DNA from: GCA-2748575 sp033722575
GTDB taxonomy: Bacteria; Pseudomonadota; Gammaproteobacteria; Pseudomonadales; Ketobacteraceae
Assembly (NCBI GenBank): GCA_033722575.1
Contig: JAWVYU010000306.1
Span: 1-6,452 of the forward strand
Reading direction: 5' to 3'
Length of the DNA stretch: 6,452 nucleotides
Of the stretch, positions 1 through 5,849 are shown one piece after another. The position numbers were made by a program, and so were the translations under genes. Positions within the stretch are counted from its first letter, which is position 1, and each line of letters opens with the position of its first letter. Below the pieces are notes generated by a model. It searched no databases. It was not told the origin of the DNA and worked only from the letters and a program-made list of their open reading frames with translations.

Positions 1-662
1 GCTTCGTTGCTGTCCAGGATGATACGATGGCAACCTACAACCTGTCGGGCACTACCTGTGAACTGGTGTTTGCCACCTGGCTGCTTTACATCAGACAGTT
101 CTGGTCTGACAAGCATCGGCTTCTGGATCACCTGAGTGTTCATTTCCGGCACGGCCCGCCGCAACAGCTGGATGCCTATTATCAGCTGTTTGGTCACAAT
201 CTGAAATTTAACTGCCCGCGGGATGAGGTTCGCTTTCCCGGTGGCTTGAGGGAGCTCCAGTTTATTGAGTCGGACCGAACCCTGTACCAGTTGATGCTGA
301 AAACTATTGAAACAGTATTTGCCGAGGAGCATCAGACCATAGAGAAAGACGACCGGCTGTGCGTGCGTTGCGCTGAGTTACTTCAGGAACATTTGCCTGA
401 TGAGTTACTCAGCATTGAACAACTGGCGCAGCACTTTCACATGAGCGTCAGCACATTGCGCCGCAGACTTCGTGACGAGGGTTATAACTACCGTAAGCTG
501 GCAGATGAAATAAGAAAGAAGCTTGCCATTGAATACGCCAGCAAACCGGATATCACTCTTGAGGACGTTGTTGCCAGCCTTGGCTTCTATGATTACAGCG
601 CCATGAACAAGGCCTTCCACCGCTGGTTTGATAAATCCCCCGTTGAATTTTACAGAAAATAA
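1..662 (+). CDS. AraC-family transcriptional regulator, 5'-truncated
   Basis: This is the C-terminal part of an AraC/XylS-type DNA-binding regulator. The frame is open from base 3 with no stop, so the ATG at 27 is probably internal. About 219 residues are visible, against roughly 330-345 for regulators with an N-terminal Arabinose_bd-like sensor domain. The sensor remnant occupies the first ~120 visible residues and includes a typical 'FPGGLRELQF' segment. The C-terminal domain has two helix-turn-helix units: bases 411-482 (SIEQLAQHFHMSVSTLRRRL) and 555-656 (from TLEDVVASLGF through AMNKAFHRWF to SPVEFYR), which match the AraC signature well. The gene ends at TAA 660-662 and lies 212 nt upstream of the metalloprotease gene on the same strand. 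The ligand and target genes cannot be told. Related regulators often sit beside lipid or steroid oxidation genes, so control of the P450/SDR block further right is possible but unproven. Confidence 0.93.
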   Translation, partial: FVAVQDDTMATYNLSGTTCELVFATWLLYIRQFWSDKHRLLDHLSVHFRHGPPQQLDAYYQLFGHNLKFNCPRDEVRFPGGLRELQFIESDRTLYQLMLKTIETVFAEEHQTIEKDDRLCVRCAELLQEHLPDELLSIEQLAQHFHMSVSTLRRRLRDEGYNYRKLADEIRKKLAIEYASKPDITLEDVVASLGFYDYSAMNKAFHRWFDKSPVEFYRK

Positions 663-874
663 AACCACTACTACAGCTACCCCTTTGGCGCGACCATTCC
701 AGCCAGAACAATCAACTTCTGCAGAAACCACTAAGGTTTTTCAGATAAAAAAACGAACATTTTAAGGTTTGCCGTTCAGTAAAGTTCTTGATAGTGTTTT
801 TTCCCTAAATGCGCTCAGCATGCCCCCATACAAACAAAAACAATACCAAATAACTAAGCCAAAAGACCGACACC
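663..874. other. Intergenic region between araC-type gene and metalloprotease gene
   Basis: This 212-nt AT-rich spacer has no credible ORF. A short stem (AAACC 725-729 with GGTTT 735-739, then a T run to 741) could be a weak terminator for the AraC gene. A poor promoter candidate pairs TTGCCG (769-774) with TAGTGT (792-797) at 17-nt spacing, preceded by TG as in an extended -10. The last ~50 nt before the protease start are rich in A and C and contain no clear Shine-Dalgarno sequence. All of these assignments are tentative. Confidence 0.3.
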
Positions 875-2455
875 ATGAGTCAATTTATGAATCTCGCCAT
901 CCTCAATCATGCAGTTAAAAACGCTGTGCGCCTGTGCGGTGCCACGCTTCTGATAATGCAGGGCACCCTGGCAGTTGCGTCAGAGACTGACGCAGAGCAG
1001 CCGCCGGTATTCAGTATTACTCAGGCGGACCAGTTTATAACGACCGGTGAAATGCGCCCCTCAGGCGCCACGGATAATAACGACACCGGACTCATACTGG
1101 CTTACAGTCTGGGGGGCAAAATCGTGCGGCTGGAGTTGTCCGAAAACACCCGGCTGATGAGGGAGCTTCCCACCCGGTCTTTCCCTGAGGACGTCAAACT
1201 CTACCGTGGCAAAATCAGCGGCAATGAAAGTTCATGGGCGCGGATTACCAAAATAGACGGCGTGTTATCCGGTGCCATTTATGATGGTGAAACCCTGTTT
1301 CTGGTGGATTCATCGGAAGAGACCTTTCAGGCGATGCCGCCTGAAGTAAGGTCGGGTCTTGACCGCACCCAACCGGTGATCTTCCGGGCCAGGGATATTC
1401 AGGGTGTTCTCTCCTGTGGCGTTGTCGAGGTTCCGGTCCAGCAGGCCGCCCCCACCTATAACGACCTTATTAACGAGCTGAACCGCGTGCTTGCATCAAG
1501 GACCGTCAAGGAATTCTCCATTGATATTCATACGGACAGCCAGTATGCAAACCGGACATCCGGATCTGTTGAATCCAATGTCATGTCGCAAATGAACATT
1601 GTTGACGGCATTTTTTCAGAGCAACTGGATATACAGTTTAATGTCAGCAAAATCGAAACCGTCGGCAGCTCCAGCGGGCTGGACACCAATGATTCATCGC
1701 GTTTGCTGTCGCGCTTCTATAACTACTCGTATCCCAACAGCGCGGGGTTATCTCACCTGTTTACAGGAAAGGCACTGGACGGGGGCTCTACCCTGGGGAT
1801 TGCCTATGTGGACGCTGTCTGCAACAGTTACGGTGTTGGTGTGAGCCAGGCCGGTGGCCGCGGGGTTGCCGGTGCGCTGACCGTTGCCCACGAACTGGGC
1901 CATAACTTTGGTGCCCCTCACGACAACCAGAGCGGACCCTGTTCACACATTTCAAATCAGTATTTAATGAATCCCTATCATAATGATAAGGATGAGTTCT
2001 CCAGCTGCAGTATTGACCAGATCAACCGCACAGTAAGCGGCGTTTCCTGCTATGTAAACAAAAACGTTGACGATGGCGGCGGCAACAATAATGATGGCGA
2101 GGTTCTCAGTGTCGCCAAAGCCATATTCACAACCACTGAACCGGTTGTGATCAGCTATCAGAAGAGTTCAGGCAACTCACTGGACTGGGTTGGTATCTAT
2201 AAATCAGGCGATCTCGCCACCAGCTGCTCATCCAGCAATAGCACCTATGTTGACTGGCGTTATGCCGGCAACACCTCAGGCCGGGTTTCCTTTTCTGATT
2301 TGCCTGCCGGCAACTACCAGGCACAGATGTTCTCAAATGATGGCTACTGCTTTATCGGCAAATCCAAATCGGTCATGGTTGGCTCTTTTGATTATGCCAT
2401 TATGCTGGCAGCATCAGGCTTGCTGATCATGCGTCGACGTCGCCGCTCCAACTGA
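875..2455 (+). CDS. Secreted M12B (reprolysin/ADAM-like) zinc metalloprotease
   Basis: This is a 526-residue preproenzyme predicted to cut proteins outside the cytoplasm. A signal peptide covers about residues 1-37, with a hydrophobic stretch near 20-35 and likely cleavage around AVA-SE. Residues ~45-180 resemble an M12B propeptide ('LYRGKISGNESSWARI') and end in C181-G-V, like the cysteine switch of ADAM proteases. The catalytic domain (~205-395) carries 'GIAYVDAVC', HELGHNFGAPHD at 339-350 (zinc ligands H339, H343, H349; catalytic E340), a Met-turn at M365 and 'FSSCS' near 378. Cysteines 316, 356, 378 and 392 fit the conserved disulfides. A Gly/Asn/Asp linker (399-408) leads to a beta domain (~410-500) with 'DWVGIY' and 'NDGYCFIG'. 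The tail (503-526) is hydrophobic and ends in RRRRR, like a C-terminal sorting or anchor signal. No disintegrin domain is present. The start at 875 is the first ATG before the signal peptide, but its ribosome site is weak; ATG 887 is an alternative. Stops are tandem TGA-TAA. Family call firm; substrate unknown. Confidence 0.92.
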   Translation: MSQFMNLAILNHAVKNAVRLCGATLLIMQGTLAVASETDAEQPPVFSITQADQFITTGEMRPSGATDNNDTGLILAYSLGGKIVRLELSENTRLMRELPTRSFPEDVKLYRGKISGNESSWARITKIDGVLSGAIYDGETLFLVDSSEETFQAMPPEVRSGLDRTQPVIFRARDIQGVLSCGVVEVPVQQAAPTYNDLINELNRVLASRTVKEFSIDIHTDSQYANRTSGSVESNVMSQMNIVDGIFSEQLDIQFNVSKIETVGSSSGLDTNDSSRLLSRFYNYSYPNSAGLSHLFTGKALDGGSTLGIAYVDAVCNSYGVGVSQAGGRGVAGALTVAHELGHNFGAPHDNQSGPCSHISNQYLMNPYHNDKDEFSSCSIDQINRTVSGVSCYVNKNVDDGGGNNNDGEVLSVAKAIFTTTEPVVISYQKSSGNSLDWVGIYKSGDLATSCSSSNSTYVDWRYAGNTSGRVSFSDLPAGNYQAQMFSNDGYCFIGKSKSVMVGSFDYAIMLAASGLLIMRRRRRSN

Positions 2456-2460
2456 TAACC

Positions 2461-2492
2461 GGCGCCGGCTTGGCTTCATCAAAACCGGCGCC
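2461..2492 (+). terminator. GC-rich hairpin after the metalloprotease gene
   Basis: GGCGCCGG (2461-2468) and CCGGCGCC (2485-2492) form a perfect 8-bp inverted repeat with a 16-nt loop, starting 6 nt after the protease stop. The same bases also contain a direct repeat ACCGGCGCC (2458-2466 and 2484-2492). No T tract follows, so if it ends transcription it is not a canonical intrinsic terminator. An mRNA-stabilising stem is equally possible. Confidence 0.4.
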
Positions 2493-2586
2493 ACTTCCAG
2501 AATCCCAATCCTTCCGCAACACCCTGTTGCCTGGAAAAAACGCTGCGTCCTTGCCATTGGGTTTCATCAGCTTTATCCTCGCAGGA

Positions 2587-2599
2587 GTTTATACTAAAC
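2587..2599 (+). promoter_or_regulatory. Likely -10 box and palindromic operator of the TetR-family gene
   Basis: GTTTA-TAC-TAAAC is a perfect 5-bp inverted repeat 37 nt upstream of the TetR-type ATG. Its centre contains TATACT (2590-2595), a good sigma70 -10 hexamer. No convincing -35 is seen at 16-18 nt upstream. TetR-family repressors commonly bind palindromes over their own promoter, so autoregulation is inferred. The site is short for a TetR operator and may be only part of one. Confidence 0.4.
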
Positions 2600-2635
2600 G
2601 GTAGCCCCCGGAATCGTAGTCGCCTGAGGAACAAT

Positions 2636-3265
2636 ATGGGCAAATCAGCAACCCCTGAAACGGTGAATATCAGAAAAGCCCGGCCGGAAAACCCTGAATA
2701 TGCCGAGATCAGGCAGCATATAGTGGACGAAGCGATCGAGCTGATGGCTGAACAGGGGTTTGAAAAATTCCGGTTTGACCAGCTGGCCAAACGGGTGGGA
2801 AGAAACCGTACAACCATCTACCGCTATTTTGACAGCAAGCAGGAATTGATTACAGAAGCGATGAAAACGCTGATGACAGAAATCACAGAAAACATCATCG
2901 CGGATACTGCCAATACCAAAGCAACGACACCTGAATCATTTACCGACAACCTCTATCGGGTGATCCATGCGATAGGCACCAAGGACCGTTACCGCATTAT
3001 CATGGATGCTCAGAACATCAAAGAGTTCGCTGTGCTTGTTAAGCAGAACCTGACGGAAATCACAGCTCTGATGCTATCCAGGTTCATGGTTGATTCCACG
3101 GCAGGGCGAATGCTGCGCACCGACATTGACATGGATGAAGCCGTGCACTGGCTTTTTCATCAGATTATTTCCTATGGCTTTTTCGGATTAAAAGGAAAAA
3201 CCCGCAAGGAGCAAAAGCAATATTTGCACCGTATGGTTACCCCGGTGCTGTTCACGTCATCCTAG
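2636..3265 (+). CDS. TetR/AcrR-family transcriptional regulator
   Basis: A 209-residue protein of normal TetR-family length, predicted to be a cytoplasmic dimeric repressor whose ligand releases it from DNA. The N-terminal DNA-binding domain spans about residues 24-74: a first helix 'DEAIELMAEQGFEKF', then 'FDQLAKRVGRNRTTIYRYF', the helix-turn-helix with its typical Y-R-Y-F end, then 'DSKQELITEAM'. A ~20-residue charged extension precedes the domain. The C-terminal ligand/dimer domain (~80-205) is variable and gives no ligand clue. The start at 2636 is supported by TGAGGA at 2625-2630, 5 nt upstream. The gene is convergent with the P450 gene, only 7 nt separating the two stop codons, and a palindrome overlaps its likely -10 box. 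Position makes the P450 and SDR genes its most likely targets besides itself; this is inference. Confidence 0.93.
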   Translation: MGKSATPETVNIRKARPENPEYAEIRQHIVDEAIELMAEQGFEKFRFDQLAKRVGRNRTTIYRYFDSKQELITEAMKTLMTEITENIIADTANTKATTPESFTDNLYRVIHAIGTKDRYRIIMDAQNIKEFAVLVKQNLTEITALMLSRFMVDSTAGRMLRTDIDMDEAVHWLFHQIISYGFFGLKGKTRKEQKQYLHRMVTPVLFTSS

Positions 3266-3272
3266 ATATCCG

Positions 3273-4691
3273 CTATACCGGCGAGCGCGTCCCCACCACT
3301 CTGACAGTGAGGCCAACGGGTTGCGTAAAAGGCCTCGCGACAATTCTGGGTTGGGCTTTCCCGGGAACCAACTCGAGTTCAAAGTGATTGATCCAGTAAG
3401 ACACCATCTCCTGCGTAATCAACGGCCCGATCATCGCACCCGTGCAGCGATGGGCACCACTGCCAAATGCCAGCACATGACGCTTTCGCTCGGAAGCACC
3501 CCTGCCAATAAAACGGGTTGGATCAAACTTTTCAGGCTCGGGAAACATTGCCTCATTCAAATGATCACCGGATATCTGAACCAGCACTTCATCGCCCTTG
3601 CGAATACGGTAACCGCCAAAACGGAAATCCTGCTTCGCGTACCGGATAACCAATGCTCCGGGAGGATTTATTCGCACCGTTTCCTGGAACGCAGCACGCA
3701 AGAGTTTCTGATCCATAGGATCAATATTGCCATCATTTTCTCGTGCCAGGTGCCGGTATTCATCCCGAACTTTCTGCAAATACCCGGGATGACTCAGCAA
3801 CCGATACAACAAAAACCCCGCGGCCGAGGCCACAGTATCGTAGCCCGCCAGGTAAGCCATCAAGGGTACGATTTTTAAATCATCGTCTTCCCAGTGATCG
3901 GTTCCTTCAGGCGGAGGGCAACCTAAATACTGCCCAACCATGGTTTCCGCGGTCAATTCGGGGCTTGCCCGGACCCTGGCAACCAGTGCCAGAAAATGCT
4001 CATTCATTCGCTTTTGGGCGCGCCTGTAGGCAGGGTTAGCCAGTGCCATCCACAGCGGAATATGGCCATAGGTGGCATAAATCAGGGTATGGATCACCCT
4101 GGACAGATCCGCTCTGCTGAAGGGAAAAGGTTCACCATTCAATAACTGCGACAGCACCTGAACCGTTTGCGACTGTGCCTCGGTAAGCGCATCAAAGCTG
4201 TGCCCTGGCTGCCAACGACTGGTTTGCTGTTTCAGGCAGTCAATAATATCGCCGCGCCTGGCACGCTCCAGCTTTCTGTTCAGGAAGTTACTGTGGGCTT
4301 TGCGATAGACCTTGTGCAAAGGCCCGTCAAAGGTCATGGGCAAGCGGCTGTTCACCGCTTTTTGCAATACTTTCATGGACCTGGCGGTACATAAAAGATC
4401 ATCGTTTCCCAACAATGCAACGGCATCCTGCCCACAAAGACAGGTCATATCCATGCCCAGTATCCGCATACGGAATGCATCCCCGTAGGCTTTGCGGGTT
4501 TTTGCAAGAAAGGGCAGTACATTACCTGTGAATTGCCTGAGAGGACCTATGATGGGCGTGGACCTGATCAGGGGTGGTCGCTTACCGCCACCTTCTTCCG
4601 GTTGAACAACATGGGGAACAGCATCAACTGATACAGATTCACCGACAGGGCACTGACGCTGATTGATTGAATGTGTTGTTTCCGTTTCCAT
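3273..4691 (-). CDS. Cytochrome P450 monooxygenase
   Basis: A 472-residue haem-thiolate monooxygenase, predicted to insert one oxygen atom of O2 into an organic substrate using electrons from a separate redox partner. All hallmarks are present (numbering from the chosen start): I-helix AGYDT 282-286, K-helix ExxR as ETVR 337-340, a PERF-like DPTRF near 390-394, and the haem loop FGSGAHRCTG with ligand C416. The 'PPLIRSTPIIGPLRQF' opening resembles CYP51/CYP120-like P450s rather than short soluble CYP101-type enzymes, but I cannot assign a CYP family. No N-terminal membrane helix is seen. I chose ATG 4691 because GGAGGG (complement of 4697-4702) lies 5 nt upstream; the longer start at 4724 would add 11 residues without such a site and run into the inverted repeats. 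No ferredoxin or reductase gene lies in the window, so partners must be elsewhere. It diverges from the SDR gene and converges with the TetR gene. Confidence 0.96.
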   Translation of the reverse strand: METETTHSINQRQCPVGESVSVDAVPHVVQPEEGGGKRPPLIRSTPIIGPLRQFTGNVLPFLAKTRKAYGDAFRMRILGMDMTCLCGQDAVALLGNDDLLCTARSMKVLQKAVNSRLPMTFDGPLHKVYRKAHSNFLNRKLERARRGDIIDCLKQQTSRWQPGHSFDALTEAQSQTVQVLSQLLNGEPFPFSRADLSRVIHTLIYATYGHIPLWMALANPAYRRAQKRMNEHFLALVARVRASPELTAETMVGQYLGCPPPEGTDHWEDDDLKIVPLMAYLAGYDTVASAAGFLLYRLLSHPGYLQKVRDEYRHLARENDGNIDPMDQKLLRAAFQETVRINPPGALVIRYAKQDFRFGGYRIRKGDEVLVQISGDHLNEAMFPEPEKFDPTRFIGRGASERKRHVLAFGSGAHRCTGAMIGPLITQEMVSYWINHFELELVPGKAQPRIVARPFTQPVGLTVRVVGTRSPV

Positions 4692-4858
4692 GGCCACCCT
4701 CCGGCTGAGCGCACCCATCAACATACAACAATATAATAATTATGTTGATACGACAGTATTGTATATTTGTTGCATTCAGAATAGTCTTATTGAAAACACG
4801 AGTCAAACCTTTTACGGGTTCAGGCTTCCACGGGGGGTATGCAGGGGAGTACGTAACA
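4692..4858. promoter_or_regulatory. Divergent promoter/operator region between P450 and SDR genes
   Basis: This 167-nt stretch must hold the promoters of both flanking genes. Its middle (about 4717-4772) is markedly AT-rich. It includes a perfect TATAAT at 4732-4737 on the plus strand and TATATT at 4762-4767, though neither has a good -35 at the usual distance. The P450 ribosome site lies at 4697-4702 (minus strand) and the SDR ribosome site, AGGGGAG, at 4843-4849. The exact transcription starts cannot be read from the sequence. Confidence 0.55.
4717..4749. repeat. Inverted repeat, candidate regulator-binding site
   Basis: ATCAACATA (4717-4725) and TATGTTGAT (4741-4749) are a perfect 9-bp inverted repeat around a 15-nt AT-rich centre that contains TATAAT. 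Further related elements lie nearby: CAACA at 4719 and 4726, TGTTG at 4743 and 4768, and an imperfect direct repeat ATACAACAATA (4723-4733) / ATACGACAGTA (4748-4758; 9 of 11 match). Together they look like several half-sites for a dimeric regulator, perhaps the adjacent TetR-family protein. The binding partner is inferred only. Confidence 0.5.
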
Positions 4859-5803
4859 ATGGATATTCTTTTGACGGGCGCATTTGGAAATATCGGGTCA
4901 ATGCTGCTGGACGAACTTCTGACGCGGGGCCACCACGTAACCGCCTTTGACCTGAAAAACAGGGCCAACAAAGCAGTACAGGCACGCTACAGCGAACGCA
5001 TTGATACCGCATGGGGGGATATTTGTAATAACGAAAGCATCCGGCGTCACGTCAGCAACAAGGATGCCATCGTGCATCTGGCCGCGGTCATTCCGCCCAT
5101 GACGGAAACCCATCCTGAAATTGCCCAGCGAATTAATATCGGAGGAACCCGCAACCTTCTGGAGCTGGCCGGGGAAAGTGCCAGCAAGCCGGTTGTGGTT
5201 TTCACGTCTTCTTTTGCAGTGTGGGGACATACACAGACATTACCACCACCAAGAACGGCGCAGTGTCCGCTGGTGACCACTGACAATTATTCACGCCACA
5301 AAATCGAATGCGAGCAGCTGGTCAGATCACAGGTGAGCCCCTGGGTCATTCTTCGTATCGGCGCCTGTTTTGACATTCGCAACCGTCATATCAAAAAGGA
5401 TTCCATTCGCATGATGCTGGATACGGATGCCAACAGCCGTATTGAGTACATTCACCCCGCGGACGTGGCAACCGCGATCGCAAATGCTATTGAAAGAAAA
5501 GAAGCCCATAACCAGGTGCATTTGATTGGCGGAGGCAAGTCTTGCCAGATCACCCAGATGGAAATGATAAATACGCTACTTGGTGCCGCAGGCTTTAAGC
5601 TAAGGAAAGAAGATTTTGGCAGTCAGCCGTTCTACAGTGACTGGATGGATACCTCGGAATCACAACGCGTACTGGAATTTCAGAATAATTCGTTCAGAGA
5701 TCTTCGGGACGAGCTGTTTGAATCGCTCAAATATATCCGGCCTTTGGTAAAGCCCGTGTCCCGGATTGCCTCCCGGGGATTTGTGAAATGGGTTCGCTCC
5801 TGA
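4859..5803 (+). CDS. NAD(P)-dependent epimerase/dehydratase-type (extended SDR) protein
   Basis: A 314-residue extended short-chain dehydrogenase/reductase. The Rossmann fold opens at the very N-terminus with TGAFGNIG (residues 6-13), the TGxxGxxG dinucleotide motif. D31 at the end of beta-2 (TAFDL) favours NAD(H) over NADP(H). Further motifs are GDI (53-55), HLAA (73-76), the serine pair in FTSSFAV (117-118) and the catalytic YSRHK (Y144, K148). The substrate domain is unremarkable in length, and the C-terminus is basic. Family members act on nucleotide sugars, 3-beta-hydroxysteroids or flavonoid-like ketones, and the substrate here is not evident. I chose ATG 4859 because the Rossmann motif starts there and AGGGGAG (4843-4849) precedes it by 9 nt. 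The in-frame ATG at 4742 would add 39 unlike residues across the control region. Divergent from the P450 gene, so the two enzymes may serve the same pathway. Confidence 0.92.
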   Translation: MDILLTGAFGNIGSMLLDELLTRGHHVTAFDLKNRANKAVQARYSERIDTAWGDICNNESIRRHVSNKDAIVHLAAVIPPMTETHPEIAQRINIGGTRNLLELAGESASKPVVVFTSSFAVWGHTQTLPPPRTAQCPLVTTDNYSRHKIECEQLVRSQVSPWVILRIGACFDIRNRHIKKDSIRMMLDTDANSRIEYIHPADVATAIANAIERKEAHNQVHLIGGGKSCQITQMEMINTLLGAAGFKLRKEDFGSQPFYSDWMDTSESQRVLEFQNNSFRDLRDELFESLKYIRPLVKPVSRIASRGFVKWVRS

Positions 5804-5826
5804 AGAGGCAGCGGGTGCTGCCTCTT
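5803..5826 (+). terminator. Hairpin terminator-like structure after the SDR gene
   Basis: AAGAGGCAGC (5803-5812) and GCTGCCTCTT (5817-5826) form a perfect 10-bp stem with a GGGT loop. The first base is the last base of the SDR stop codon. Only TTT follows before a run of G, so it lacks a full U tract. It sits between convergent genes (SDR and TonB receptor) and may serve either direction, though neither side has a strong T run. Confidence 0.6.
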
Positions 5827-5849
5827 TGGGGGTTGAGACTTTAATATAA

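Noticed and set aside
405..731. 108-codon minus-strand open frame over the end of the AraC-type gene
   Set aside because: It overlaps the conserved helix-turn-helix coding region and lacks any domain or ribosome site.
788..793. TTGATA as a -35 box for the metalloprotease gene
   Set aside because: No -10-like hexamer lies 16-18 nt downstream; the bases there are GC-rich (around 809-816).
2458..2492. Direct repeat ACCGGCGCC as a mobile-element or attachment-site trace
   Set aside because: The copies are only 26 nt apart, with no integrase, transposase or tRNA nearby; the hairpin explanation fits better.
3321..3878. 185-codon open frame on the plus strand, opposite the P450 gene
   Set aside because: It lies wholly antisense to a P450 with all its motifs, has no ribosome site, and its translation has no recognisable domain; it is a shadow of GC-biased codon use.
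4742..4858. N-terminal extension of the SDR protein from ATG 4742
   Set aside because: It has no ribosome site, starts inside an inverted repeat, and gives 39 residues before a Rossmann motif that in this family normally begins the protein.
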